DNA of 64,000 bases, taken from contig NZ_VNWN01000004.1 of the NCBI RefSeq assembly GCF_012720115.1, positions 124,001-188,000 of the forward strand, read 5' to 3'. The notes beneath the pieces are model-generated. The model did no database searches. It had not been told where the DNA came from and saw only the letters and a list, made by a program, of their open reading frames with translations. Of the stretch, positions 9,412-17,836 are shown piece by piece. A program made the position numbers and the translations under genes. Origin of the DNA: Sneathiella chinensis. GTDB lineage: Bacteria; Pseudomonadota; Alphaproteobacteria; Sneathiellales; Sneathiellaceae. The first letter of the stretch is position 1. Each line of letters opens with the position of its first letter.

Positions 9412-10445
9412 AGACGCGGCAGAATTTCCTCAAGCGCTGTTTCAAGACGGCGCCAGTCCCGTTCGCTTCCCGGCAGGCCAAATCGCAAGAATTGCGGGCG
9501 TTCCGGGAACGGGCGGATGAGGATATGACGCGTGCACAGGGCGTCAAAAATTGTGGCAGCATGGTGTGTCTCGACCAGTGTGAACAGGTCCGTGCCGCCA
9601 ACCGGTGTCATCCACTGATTATCCAGAAGGGTGGCAAGGCGCGTGCGGCTTTCTGCAAGCTGTTGCCGGGTTGCGGTGATCCATGGCGTGTCTGACAGGG
9701 CCGTTTTTCCGGCGAAGGCAGCGATGCCGCTGACGGCCCAAGGGCCAAGATGCTCGCGTATTGTGCGGATCAGGGCCGGGTCCCCCATGGCAAAGCCAAG
9801 CCGAAGCCCCGCCAAACCAAAGAATTTTCCGATGGATTTCAGGATGACAGTGCCCGGAAGGGGCGGCACACCTGCCAGACTGTTTTCCGGCATGACGTCC
9901 ATGAAAGCCTCGTCAATGATGGTCCAACCGCCCTTTTCGGCCTGTGTTTTGGCAACGGCCTGCAAGGCGGGGATCGGAACAAGGCGGCCATCCGGGTTGT
10001 TGGGATTGACGATCACGGCTACATCCGTGTCCCTGCCGATTTGATCAAGGGTGCCGCGTTCGGTGACATGGTGGCCCCCGCGCCGCCAGCAGGTGCCATG
10101 TTCCGCATAGGTGGGGCCCAGAATATCAACGCGGGACATGGGGCGCAGAAGGGGAAGCAGTTGCAGGGCGGCTTGTGTTCCCGGAAGGGCGACCAGATCT
10201 GCCTCGTCATGCAGGGAGTAATAGCGCCTTGCGGCAGATAGCAGGGCGTCTTCCAGATCGCTTTCCGGCAGGCGATGCCAGACTTTCTCGGGGCAGTCGG
10301 GGATAGGGTAGGGCACCGGATTGATGCCGGTGCTGAGGTCCAGCCAGCCATCCGGGCCCTGTCCATAAAGGCCCTTGGCATGGGCAAGGTCGCCGCCATG
10401 ATACACATCCCGGTTATAGGAATTGGGGGCAGGGCGGTCTGGCAT
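9408..10445 (-). CDS. cobC: L-threonine-O-3-phosphate decarboxylase-like PLP enzyme (CobC; CobD of Salmonella)
   Basis: A fold-type I PLP enzyme, 345 residues from ATG 10445. It has YHGGDLAHAKGLYG and LDLSTGINPVPYP near the N-terminus, the NPNNPDG motif, and KSIGKFFGLAGLRLGF with the PLP Lys. This pattern is that of threonine-phosphate decarboxylase, which makes aminopropanol phosphate for the cobalamin nucleotide loop; histidinol-phosphate aminotransferases are relatives. ATG 10445 has AAGGA 8-9 bp upstream; GTG 10493 and ATG 10481 lack one. The nearby cbiB product would use its output. Confidence 0.87.
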   Translation of the reverse strand: MPDRPAPNSYNRDVYHGGDLAHAKGLYGQGPDGWLDLSTGINPVPYPIPDCPEKVWHRLPESDLEDALLSAARRYYSLHDEADLVALPGTQAALQLLPLLRPMSRVDILGPTYAEHGTCWRRGGHHVTERGTLDQIGRDTDVAVIVNPNNPDGRLVPIPALQAVAKTQAEKGGWTIIDEAFMDVMPENSLAGVPPLPGTVILKSIGKFFGLAGLRLGFAMGDPALIRTIREHLGPWAVSGIAAFAGKTALSDTPWITATRQQLAESRTRLATLLDNQWMTPVGGTDLFTLVETHHAATIFDALCTRHILIRPFPERPQFLRFGLPGSERDWRRLETALEEILPRL

Positions 10446-10622
10446 CGCAAAGATCCTTGGTTTGTTTTTCTTGTCGTTCATCAGGTGGGGCACACGGCCC
10501 TTTCATACTGAATTCCGGTTGCAGCGCAACGGATAAGCATGACATTTTCGCATTAAGGCCATAAAGTGCCCGGAGAAAACTGTCAAAAGTTGACCCTGTC
10601 TTTTTACAGAAGGAATGGATGC

Positions 10623-11408
10623 GTGCCGAAAGAGAAGACCCGAATTGCGACGACAGGCCTGATCAAACGGTTCGATGGAAAGAACGCGCTGGACGGGGTT
10701 GATCTTGAGGTGCGCGACGGCGAGATTTTGACCCTGATTGGTCCGTCCGGATCGGGCAAGACGCTTCTGTTGAAAACCATTCTGGGGCTGGTCACACCCG
10801 ATGCCGGTGAGATTGAGGTCGGGGGCGAGGCTGTTCTGTCCCTGTCCGGGGCGGAACGGGACGAATATCTGAAACAGTTCGGCATCCTGTTCCAGCGGTC
10901 CGGCCTGTTCGATGGTATGCCCGTCTGGGAGAATATCGGGTTTCGTCTGCTTCAGAAATCAGGGGCCAGCCGGAAAGAGGTGCGCGAGGCCGCAATTGAA
11001 AAATTGCGGGCTGTCGGTTTGTCCCCGGATGTCTGTGATCTCTATCCCGCTGAATTGAGCGGTGGCATGCAGAAACGGGTGGGGATCGCCCGGGCCCTTG
11101 CCGGGGACCCGTCGATCCTGTTTCTCGATGAACCAACGGCCGGGCTGGACCCGATCATGAGCAATGTGATCAATGACCTGATCTTGCAGAATGTGCGTGA
11201 TCTTGGCAGCACCGTCATCGCGGTGACCAGCAACCTTGTAACGGCGCGGCGGATCTCTGACCGGATTGCCATGCTGCATGAGGGGCGGGTAGTCTGGTGC
11301 GGCGATGTGGATGCGGTGGAGCAATCGGATAATCCCTATCTTGACCAGTTCTGGCACAAACGAAAAGACGGACCGATCCAAATGCCGGTTTCCTCGCTGA
11401 CCTTCTGA
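10623..11408 (+). CDS. Orphan MlaF/Ttg2A-like ABC ATPase with altered H-loop
   Basis: A 261-residue ABC nucleotide-binding protein of the phospholipid/organic-solvent (MlaF) type. Walker A GPSGSGKT, Q-loop, signature ELSGGMQKR and Walker B ILFLDEPTAGLDP are intact. The H-loop reads VIAVTSNLVTA, where relatives have a SHD or THD triplet, so the switch His is replaced by Ser (codon about 11226-11231). No MlaE permease or MlaD lipid-binding gene adjoins it. GTG 10623 is chosen for the AAGGA upstream; a GTG at 10566 would add 19 residues. With the missing His, hydrolysis may be weak, or the protein may act as a regulator or partner. Confidence 0.85.
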   Translation: MPKEKTRIATTGLIKRFDGKNALDGVDLEVRDGEILTLIGPSGSGKTLLLKTILGLVTPDAGEIEVGGEAVLSLSGAERDEYLKQFGILFQRSGLFDGMPVWENIGFRLLQKSGASRKEVREAAIEKLRAVGLSPDVCDLYPAELSGGMQKRVGIARALAGDPSILFLDEPTAGLDPIMSNVINDLILQNVRDLGSTVIAVTSNLVTARRISDRIAMLHEGRVVWCGDVDAVEQSDNPYLDQFWHKRKDGPIQMPVSSLTF

Positions 11409-11409
11409 C

Positions 11410-11439
11410 GGGTCCGCGGCCTCACAGGCGCGGGGACCC
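11410..11439 (+). terminator. Hairpin after the orphan ABC ATPase gene
   Basis: GGGTCC (11410-11415) pairs with GGACCC (11434-11439), with further G-C pairing inside. It lies directly after the stop codon of the ATPase gene and before the next gene at 11484. No U-run follows, so it is a weak terminator candidate or an RNA 3' end. Confidence 0.4.
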
Positions 11440-11483
11440 AGCCGTCATGAGGGCTGTACCGCCAGACAGCCATCGGAAATATC

Positions 11484-12221
11484 ATGACGGAAAAAACCGA
11501 CCTTCCAGAAGACGTGGATCGGGCGCTTCAACCGCGCCCGAATTTGCGATGGGCGGATAGCCAGCGTTTCATGTCGCCGTGGGGAAAATCCGTTTTCATT
11601 GATAATGCGGCCAGCCGCCGGTTCTGGTCTGAATTATATCATGAGGAAGAAGAGGTCCGGCTTTTGCTGCGGGACCATCTGGAAAAAAGGATCGCGGGCT
11701 GCCCGTCGGCGAATATTCGTTTCTGGCTGTCAGAATTCGATTTCATGGCCCGGTTGCTGCCCGCGGAACACATGATCCATTATGCCCCGTCCTTTGTCCG
11801 GCTGGCGCTGGGCATGCCCCGGAAAATGGTCCTGTGCCGACGCATGGCCGTGCGGCGGTATCTGGATGGCAGAAGTCCTGAAAAACACCGCTTAATGGAA
11901 CGGGAAGAGCGAAAGTTCATTCGCGCCAGCGTCCTCTTTTATTCCGGGCAGAGGTTGTTTGAAATGGCGGAACAGTTTTGTGGTCTGATGCAGGTTTCGG
12001 GGGACCAGTCCCGGCAGGCATCGCAGCGCCGCGTCGCCCTGTATGTTCGGTCCCTGCAACTGTTGACGGACGAGGAGATATGCCGCTGGTTTATCAGCGA
12101 GGATGATTACCGAACGGAACTGGAGTTTCTGAGGGATCAGTGCCGCTATCTGAAAATGACGGCGGCCATGATTTTCGGTATTTCAAGAACACGCCTGACA
12201 GAGTTCCAGAAGGGGGAATAG
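11484..12221 (+). CDS. Conserved-looking protein of unknown function
   Basis: A 245-residue protein that I do not recognise. It is soluble, with no signal peptide or membrane segment, rich in Arg, Glu and aromatic residues, and apparently mostly helical. Notable stretches are RWADSQRFMSPWGKSVFIDNAASRRFW (split across residues 23-48), EEEEVRLLLRDHLEKR, and a C-terminal half with many Arg-Arg pairs. It follows the ABC ATPase in the same direction, 75 bp downstream beyond a hairpin, so it may be a separate unit. Codon use resembles its neighbours, which supports a real gene. Confidence 0.75.
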   Translation: MTEKTDLPEDVDRALQPRPNLRWADSQRFMSPWGKSVFIDNAASRRFWSELYHEEEEVRLLLRDHLEKRIAGCPSANIRFWLSEFDFMARLLPAEHMIHYAPSFVRLALGMPRKMVLCRRMAVRRYLDGRSPEKHRLMEREERKFIRASVLFYSGQRLFEMAEQFCGLMQVSGDQSRQASQRRVALYVRSLQLLTDEEICRWFISEDDYRTELEFLRDQCRYLKMTAAMIFGISRTRLTEFQKGE

Positions 12222-12279
12222 GAAACGGGTAAGTCCGTTCCTGTCCCCAATCCCCCCGCTGGATCATTACATGTCAGGA

Positions 12280-13047
12280 TTACAAGGCTGGCAGGCCAAC
12301 CCGCTGGCGGAGTTCTTCGTCGCGAACGGAAAGTTCCTGTCCGGCGAGGTCAGCCGCATCATCGCTGCACAGCCATGTGATGGCGGCGGCCGGTTCGTTG
12401 GCGGGGAACAGGTTTTCCCGTGGCATCTGGCTGACCCGGTTGATACCGGAAGAGCGGATCAGGCCCTGCATGTCGGTATCAACGGTGCCGGGGCCAAAGC
12501 CATAAACGCGAACGCCTTTTTCTGCGGCTTCCAGTGCGGTGGCGCGGGTCAGCATGTAAACCCCTGCCTTACCGGAGCAATAGGCACTCCACCCTTCCAG
12601 CGGGTTGTGTGCCGCCCCGGAAGAGACGTTGATGATAATGCCGGAAGACTGCTTGTAGAAATGCGGCAGGACGGCGCGAATGCCGTTATAGACGCCAACC
12701 AGATTGACGGAAATATTCCGGGCCCAGTCTTCAGGATCGGTGTCCTCGATCAGGGCGATCGGATCGATAATGCCCGCATTGTTGACGATGGCGTCAATCC
12801 GGCCATAGCGTTCCAGCGTGTCGGCAACCAGCTTTTCGACCGCCTCGAAGGAGGAGACATCACAGCCAACAGCAAAGGCTTCGCCGCCGTTGTTGCCGAT
12901 GGTTTCCAGAATGTCGCTGCAGGACGCGGCATTGCGTGCGCTGAGTGCGAGACGGGCACCTTGTGCGGCCATTTCGTGGGCGACTGCTGCCCCGATACCG
13001 CGGCTGGCGCCTGTGATGATTACGACTTTATCCTTGAGTGATGTCAT
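12280..13047 (-). CDS. Short-chain dehydrogenase/reductase (SDR family)
   Basis: A 255-residue classical SDR. The N-terminal nucleotide-binding motif is TGASRGIG (residues 13-20), followed by CDVSS, NNAG (about 90-93), the catalytic Ser in INVSSGA, and YCSGK as the active-site YxxxK. The later PGTVDTDM segment fits the family. The Arg in SARN after strand 2 suggests NADP(H) preference. The substrate cannot be told; the gene stands alone, convergent with the unknown gene before it. Confidence 0.88.
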   Translation of the reverse strand: MTSLKDKVVIITGASRGIGAAVAHEMAAQGARLALSARNAASCSDILETIGNNGGEAFAVGCDVSSFEAVEKLVADTLERYGRIDAIVNNAGIIDPIALIEDTDPEDWARNISVNLVGVYNGIRAVLPHFYKQSSGIIINVSSGAAHNPLEGWSAYCSGKAGVYMLTRATALEAAEKGVRVYGFGPGTVDTDMQGLIRSSGINRVSQMPRENLFPANEPAAAITWLCSDDAADLAGQELSVRDEELRQRVGLPAL

Positions 13048-13103
13048 ACCCGTATGCCCTTTTTTACTGTATTCGTGTTTTTCTATACCCTTCAGGGGCG
13101 GTC

Positions 13104-13667
13104 CTAGAAAGAAGAATTTGGTTGTTGCAGGAAATCAGCTTCTTCCGGGGTGGAACTCCGACCGAGGGTTTGGTTCCGGTGCGGGAAACGCCCAAACCGT
13201 TTGATAATCTCCAAATGCCGGACGGCAAAATCGATGCTGGATTCATCGGAAAATTCCCGAAACAGCGCAACCGAGTATTCCTGATCGGACAAGTCCTCAC
13301 TATGTTCGAAGGGCAGGATTGCGAAATTCCGCTTGAAGGCGGGAAGGCCTTGGGAATATCCCTCCCGGATCATGTGACGGGCGATCTCTCTGGCCTTGGC
13401 ATCGGCGGAAAAGGCCTTGGGGCTATCCCGAAACATGTTTCTGGAAAACTGGTCAAACAGCAGGATCAGGGCCAGGCACCCGTTCATGCTGGTGGCCCAG
13501 GAAAGGTAGTCGCCATTGACGGCCTTCTCGAAATCATCCAGGAAGCGATCCCGGATTTCCTGATCGAAGGCCTCATTTTTCTGAAACCATTCCGGGCGAT
13601 TTTCCCCATGATCGGGATGGTCTTCGGGAAGAAACCAGAAATCGAGTATTTCCGAGATTTTGGACAT
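13104..13667 (-). CDS. DUF924 family protein
   Basis: A 187-residue DUF924 protein (TPR-like helical family of unknown role). Family signatures: ILDFWF near the N-terminus, WFQKNEAFDQEIRDRF, the LILLFDQFSRNMFRDSPKAF stretch, LPFEHSEDLSDQEYS, and HLEIIKRFGRFPHRN near the C-terminus. I chose ATG 13667 because the family starts a few residues before DFWF; the open frame goes on to 13718. It is monocistronic and divergent from the lipoprotein gene at 13783. Confidence 0.88.
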   Translation of the reverse strand: MSKISEILDFWFLPEDHPDHGENRPEWFQKNEAFDQEIRDRFLDDFEKAVNGDYLSWATSMNGCLALILLFDQFSRNMFRDSPKAFSADAKAREIARHMIREGYSQGLPAFKRNFAILPFEHSEDLSDQEYSVALFREFSDESSIDFAVRHLEIIKRFGRFPHRNQTLGRSSTPEEADFLQQPNSSF

Positions 13668-13782
13668 GGAAAGCGGCCCCTGTCTGTTGCCGGTTAATCT
13701 TAGCGCAACCATATGCAACTATCCTGTATTGTCAAAGTCAGTCTGTTGTCCGGCACAGGACGTACCGGAAAAGGAAGCAAGC

Positions 13783-14055
13783 ATGAGACGCAACATTTCG
13801 ATGAAAAAGGACAGGATGGGTCTTCTGTTCCTGTCAGGCCTTCTTCTTCTTTTGTCAGCCTGTGAGGAGGTCTCGCAAGAGGAGTTTCTGGCGAAGGTCG
13901 GAAACAGGACCAGCCCGGACGCCATTTCGGAAGCCGTGGGGAAACCGGACAAGATTGAACAGGATGGGGCCATGGCGCTGTGGCGGTATTCGACGGATCG
14001 GGGGGATGTCTGTTACGCGGTGACAGGGCAGATCGCCCTTCGCATGATGTGCTGA
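13783..14055 (+). CDS. Small secreted lipoprotein, BamE/SmpA-like pattern
   Basis: A 90-residue protein. AAGGAAG precedes ATG 13783. The N-terminus is basic, then hydrophobic LLFLSGLLLLLSAC, giving a lipobox (LSAC) at about residues 25-28, so signal peptidase II processing is likely. The mature part has GNRTSPDAISEAVGKPD followed by ALWRYSTDRG, reminiscent of the G-x-P...W-x-Y pattern of BamE/SmpA-fold lipoproteins; this likeness is weak. Two Cys near the C-terminus (DVCYAV and MMC) could form a disulphide. It may be cotranscribed with the protease gene that follows. Confidence 0.75.
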   Translation: MRRNISMKKDRMGLLFLSGLLLLLSACEEVSQEEFLAKVGNRTSPDAISEAVGKPDKIEQDGAMALWRYSTDRGDVCYAVTGQIALRMMC

Positions 14056-14082
14056 TCCGGTTCGGGCGGGATTGTGTCTTTG

Positions 14083-14871
14083 ATGGCTTTATTGCGTGTG
14101 ACCGTGGTTTTGGTGGGGGCCTTTCTGGCTATGGTCGGATCGGCGCAGGCCACCCAACCGATGAAGAACGGTATTCTTCAGGCTCCCCTTGGTATCAAGG
14201 GGAAGGATGACCGCTCCCCGGTGGATATTACCGCCTTTCCGTGGCGAACCATCGGTCGGGTCAACCGGTCCGGCAATTTTTGTACAGGCATTCTTGTTGC
14301 CGAAGATCAGGTCCTGACGGCGGCCCATTGTTTCTGGAACAAGCGCACAAAACGGTGGAGCGGGGCAACGGAATTTCATTTTGTCGCCGGGTATGACAAG
14401 GGGCGGTATGCGGGGCATGCCCGGGGGCTTCGATATCGGACGGCCTTTGCGGCCCTGCCGGATCTGTCTGTACAGCCGTTGCCACGGGACAAGGACTGGG
14501 CGGTATTGACGCTGGACAAGCCCTTGGGGAAGACCTTTGGTTTTGCCGAGGTATCCCGCCGCCGCCTGTCAGAGGATGCACTCGCAACCGCTGATCTGGT
14601 GCAGGCAGGATACAGCCGGGATTATTCCCATATTCTGACGGTTCATGAAAAATGCCGGATAACCCACACAGCAAGACTGGATAAAGGGCAGGCACCGATC
14701 TATTTTCATCAGTGCGATGCCACAAACGGGGATTCCGGTTCGCCCATTTTTGTGAAGGATGGGGCAGGGTATCGCCTGATTGGCTTGCATTCTGCCACGG
14801 CGCGTCTGAAAACCGGCGAGGTCAGTGGGCTTGCCATCCCCAGTTCCGTATTTTACCCGTATCTCAAATAA
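14083..14871 (+). CDS. Secreted trypsin-like serine protease (S1 family)
   Basis: About 262 residues with a Sec signal peptide ending near GSAQA. The mature protein carries the full chymotrypsin-fold triad: His in VLTAAHC, Asp in KDWAVLTLD, and Ser in NGDSGSP. FCTGILVAEDQVLTAAHC is the classic strand before the His. Expected location is the periplasm or outside. The start is either ATG 14083 or GTG 14074, three codons earlier; GGGCGGG lies close upstream. It follows the lipoprotein gene by 27 bp. The substrate is unknown. It lies 260 bp before the adhesin-like region, but there is no evidence of a link. Confidence 0.87.
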   Translation: MALLRVTVVLVGAFLAMVGSAQATQPMKNGILQAPLGIKGKDDRSPVDITAFPWRTIGRVNRSGNFCTGILVAEDQVLTAAHCFWNKRTKRWSGATEFHFVAGYDKGRYAGHARGLRYRTAFAALPDLSVQPLPRDKDWAVLTLDKPLGKTFGFAEVSRRRLSEDALATADLVQAGYSRDYSHILTVHEKCRITHTARLDKGQAPIYFHQCDATNGDSGSPIFVKDGAGYRLIGLHSATARLKTGEVSGLAIPSSVFYPYLK

Positions 14872-15134
14872 TTCCTGATTGTCCGCCAGCAAGGGGAAGG
14901 CGAGGGCCTGTATCCCTGAAAAGGGTGGGAATTATTGTATAAAATTTACATAAAAAAGAATTAAAATCTTAACAAGTACCTCATATGGGGGATGTTTTGT
15001 CCCCCGGCTTGTATTAGCTTCAACCCTGCTTGATTGAGGTAACAACAGAAAAGACAGAAGCGGGGATCGGGATTTCTATCCGGTAAGGGTTTGAGGTTTC
15101 CGAGGTCGTTTCAGCAAACAACAGGTCAGGAACA
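14872..15134. other. AT-rich intergenic region with a G5/C5 hairpin
   Basis: This gap is AT-rich around 14935-14980. It contains an inverted repeat GGGGGA (14987-14992) / TCCCCC (15000-15005) with a 7-nt loop, which may be an RNA 3' end or 5'-leader structure. The reading frame of the next gene is closed upstream by a stop at 15084-15086. I see no gene here. Confidence 0.5.
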
Positions 15135-15671
15135 GTGTCCGATCGGGAGCGCATGGATGACATGCCGGGAATGCCCGGATCCGCTACAACAAAACAGATT
15201 GTTGTAAATAAGGGGGATGTTGTTCCGCTTGATGTAAGTGCGCCTGATAACGCCGATTTTATTACATCGGGGCAGGATTTGATTATCACGGTCGAGGCAA
15301 ACAGGGTTGTGCTGAAAGGCTTCGCGGGAATGGCTGATTTGCCAGACCCCCCTTCGTTGCAGTTTCAGGATGGCAAGGCATATTCAGCAGTGGATGTCCT
15401 GAAATGGACGGCTGAGTTCAAGGGTATTGATTTCATGTCAGACTCACAAGATGACCTGGTAGATCTGGATGCTTTGTTTGATATGCTGAACATCGCCGTC
15501 CGGGACGGGGTGGATGCCCTGGATTATGTCGCGGATGCAGCCGGGAACGGCGGCGTCCTTATTGTCAGGAATGACGCCTTGGCGGAGAGCGGTGTCTCTT
15601 CCAGTCTGGACGATCTTGGCGGGCCAATCTCCGATCTTGTGGATGATCCTTACAAGGCGGATGAGTCCTAG
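15135..15671 (+). CDS. Stand-alone protein resembling the N-terminal (retention-type) module of giant T1SS adhesins
   Basis: A 178-residue acidic protein with no signal peptide. Residues 20-90 (KGDVVPLDV, GQDLIITVEANRVVLKGF, PPSLQFQDGK) follow the pattern I know from N-terminal regions of large type I-secreted adhesins: a short beta-domain with V-x-L-x-G-[FY] followed by Pro and a D-G turn. DAAG at residues 134-137 loosely resembles the [TAP]AAG sites cut by LapG. There are no repeats and no obvious C-terminal secretion signal. The start is GTG 15135 (AGGA upstream) or ATG 15153. It ends at a strong terminator beside the LapG/exporter operon. It may be a truncated remnant, a decoy or a regulator. 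The assignment is inference. Confidence 0.55.
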   Translation: MSDRERMDDMPGMPGSATTKQIVVNKGDVVPLDVSAPDNADFITSGQDLIITVEANRVVLKGFAGMADLPDPPSLQFQDGKAYSAVDVLKWTAEFKGIDFMSDSQDDLVDLDALFDMLNIAVRDGVDALDYVADAAGNGGVLIVRNDALAESGVSSSLDDLGGPISDLVDDPYKADES

Positions 15672-15708
15672 CCGATACAGCAGAATTTTAATCAGGACAG
15701 TCTGATGC

Positions 15709-15741
15709 AAAAAAGGGCCCGCAGATGCGAGGCCCTTTTTT
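15709..15741. terminator. Bidirectional intrinsic terminator
   Basis: AAAAAAGGGCC (15709-15719) pairs with GGCCCTTTTTT (15731-15741). The U-run is good on both strands. It serves the 178-residue gene on the plus strand and the Cache-PAS-HD-GYP gene (ending 15770) on the minus strand. Confidence 0.9.
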
Positions 15742-15769
15742 GTTTCCGGTGACATCACCCTTGGCGGGA

Positions 15770-17836
15770 TCAGGAGGGATTTTTGTCCTGCTCCAGCGAG
15801 TTTCTGAAATCCTCTCCTTCGGGGGACTGCAGGAAGTCGTCCAGTGCGGCGACCACATCCTGATCATACCGGTGTGGATTGCTGCGGAAGACTTCCATGG
15901 CTTCCTCAACGGAAACCTCCTGCCGGTAAGAGCGGGGGGAAATCCGGGCAATCAGGATATCGGCCATGCCCAAAATCCGGGCGGACATGGCAATTTCTTC
16001 CCCTTCAAGCTGTTTCGGGTATCCGGTCCCATCCTTGCGTTCATACATCTGGGCGACGGCCTCGACGATGGGGGCGTCCACTTCCATTTCCGCCAGAATG
16101 GACTCGGCGCTGGCCACATGCCCCCGCATGATGTCCATTTCCTCGTCGGTCAGGCGTCCGTCTTTTGTACGGATTTCCGACGGGATCGAGATTTTACCGA
16201 TCTGGGACAGGTTGGCGCCGGTTGCAATCGCCTGCCGGGTTTCTGTGGGAAGATCCATGACACGGGCGACATTGTTGGCCAGAACGCTCATCCGATGGGA
16301 ATGGTTGGCAAGATAGGGGTCGTTTGCCTCCAGCATGCGAACCAGAACCGAAATGGTTTTCTGACCCAGCCGTTCCTTCATCCGCTGGTGCTCGATAAAG
16401 TCCGTGATGTCACCGGCCACGGTGACGATCCCCATGAACAGTCCCTCGTCATCCATCAGGCGGGATTTTTCGATCCGCAGAATGCGGGTGCCATTATCGG
16501 TCTCCACTTCCATGATGGTATTCTGGGTCTGCTCGGTATCCAGAACCACCTGATTGAGGTCCCCCATGGCACGGGCGGCCTTCTCGCCAAACAGGTCGCG
16601 GTCGGTCTTGCCAGCAATGGACTGAACCGGGAAATTGACAAACCGGGCAAGTGACGGATTGGCATAGACATAGCGCCCGGCCGTATCGGTCAGTCCGATC
16701 AGGTCATCGATGGTGTTGTTGATGCTGCCAAGCAGGCGGCGCTGGGCGTTGATCTTATGGGCCAGTTCCTTGTATTGCTCGGCCATGGCCTTGTTGTTCT
16801 GGCTGCGCAGGGTCAGCCAGATGGCCGCAAGGATACTGAGAATGACCAGCACGGTGCTGACCGCAACGATCCATATGCCAACAGAATATCGCTCCAGCGG
16901 CTCCAGAGCCTCTTTCTCATGAATGCCTTGGGTGATGACCCAGTTGGTATTGCCAAGTTGCACGCCGACAGAATAGAGAGGGCCGTTTGTGGTTGAGATA
17001 TCCCGAAGCGCAAAGCGGGTGAAATCCGCTGTCATGCCGCTGGCTGGCTGTTTGGAGAAATAGGTCTCGGACTTGCTGTCCGCCATAAAGAACCGGTCGC
17101 CGTCCCGCTGGAACAGCCAGGTTTCTTCTCCTTCCATGGACAGGGCGGAAGGGCGGAGAAGTTCCTCGATCTTTTCGCGGGCAGAAACCGTCATGACCAT
17201 AATCCCGACGACGGCGGGGTTGGCCCCGGCCGCACTCTGCGCCTCAAGGATGGGAACCAGAAAATCAATCAGCAGGTCTTTTCCGCTCTCGCGGGCATTG
17301 ACGGCGGCAATCTCTGTCTGGCTGTAGTGCCGGACGGCAAGGTCCCGCTGTTCATCCGTCAGGGACGGTGATCCGGTGGACGCCAGATAGGCCCGGCCAT
17401 TGCGGCCAATGACATAGGCGGCGACCACGTTGTTCTGTTCGACAAAACTTGAGATGGCATTTTGCATGTAGGGAAGCTGGTTGGCCAGCGGGCGGGGCAG
17501 TTCCGCACTGTCAGACCGGTTGACCTCGTCTGCGAACAGGCGGAACAGGGGATGGCTGGCAATCTGGGAAGCCTTGCGCCCGGTGCTGTCAATCCAGGTG
17601 GTCATGACCTCGTTCTTGCCGGCAGCGGTGATCTCCTCGCGGGCCTGCAATTCGGCAAGCAGTTCCTCTTTCGCGTTCTGGATTGCAAAATCGGCTGTGA
17701 AATAGGCCCCAAGCGACAGAAGAACGGCAATCAGAATACCGATCCGAAGCGGTGTCCGAAAAGACGAAGAACGCTCCTTGGGAGCTTCCCTGGACATGAT
17801 ATTGTTCAGTTCAAGGTTTGCGGTTAGTTCAGTCAT
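15770..17836 (-). CDS. Membrane sensor: Cache-like periplasmic domain, PAS, degenerate HD-GYP (sensor 1)
   Basis: 688 residues from ATG 17836. TM1 about 31-49, a periplasmic Cache-like domain about 55-315, TM2 about 319-344, PAS about 370-485 and an HD-GYP-type domain about 495-650. In that domain HSHRM (His512) and RGH (His573) remain, and the later Asp626 and GTGYP are present. But the HD pair is SQ (residues 544-545, NLSQIGK) and the HH of HHE is replaced (MYERKDG), so phosphodiesterase metal sites are incomplete. The ATG overlaps the end of the preceding LapG-like gene by 8 bp. A c-di-GMP-binding receptor controlling LapG, as LapD does, is my inference. Alternatives are a residual enzyme or an unrelated signal sensor. 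Confidence 0.85.
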   Translation of the reverse strand: MTELTANLELNNIMSREAPKERSSSFRTPLRIGILIAVLLSLGAYFTADFAIQNAKEELLAELQAREEITAAGKNEVMTTWIDSTGRKASQIASHPLFRLFADEVNRSDSAELPRPLANQLPYMQNAISSFVEQNNVVAAYVIGRNGRAYLASTGSPSLTDEQRDLAVRHYSQTEIAAVNARESGKDLLIDFLVPILEAQSAAGANPAVVGIMVMTVSAREKIEELLRPSALSMEGEETWLFQRDGDRFFMADSKSETYFSKQPASGMTADFTRFALRDISTTNGPLYSVGVQLGNTNWVITQGIHEKEALEPLERYSVGIWIVAVSTVLVILSILAAIWLTLRSQNNKAMAEQYKELAHKINAQRRLLGSINNTIDDLIGLTDTAGRYVYANPSLARFVNFPVQSIAGKTDRDLFGEKAARAMGDLNQVVLDTEQTQNTIMEVETDNGTRILRIEKSRLMDDEGLFMGIVTVAGDITDFIEHQRMKERLGQKTISVLVRMLEANDPYLANHSHRMSVLANNVARVMDLPTETRQAIATGANLSQIGKISIPSEIRTKDGRLTDEEMDIMRGHVASAESILAEMEVDAPIVEAVAQMYERKDGTGYPKQLEGEEIAMSARILGMADILIARISPRSYRQEVSVEEAMEVFRSNPHRYDQDVVAALDDFLQSPEGEDFRNSLEQDKNPS

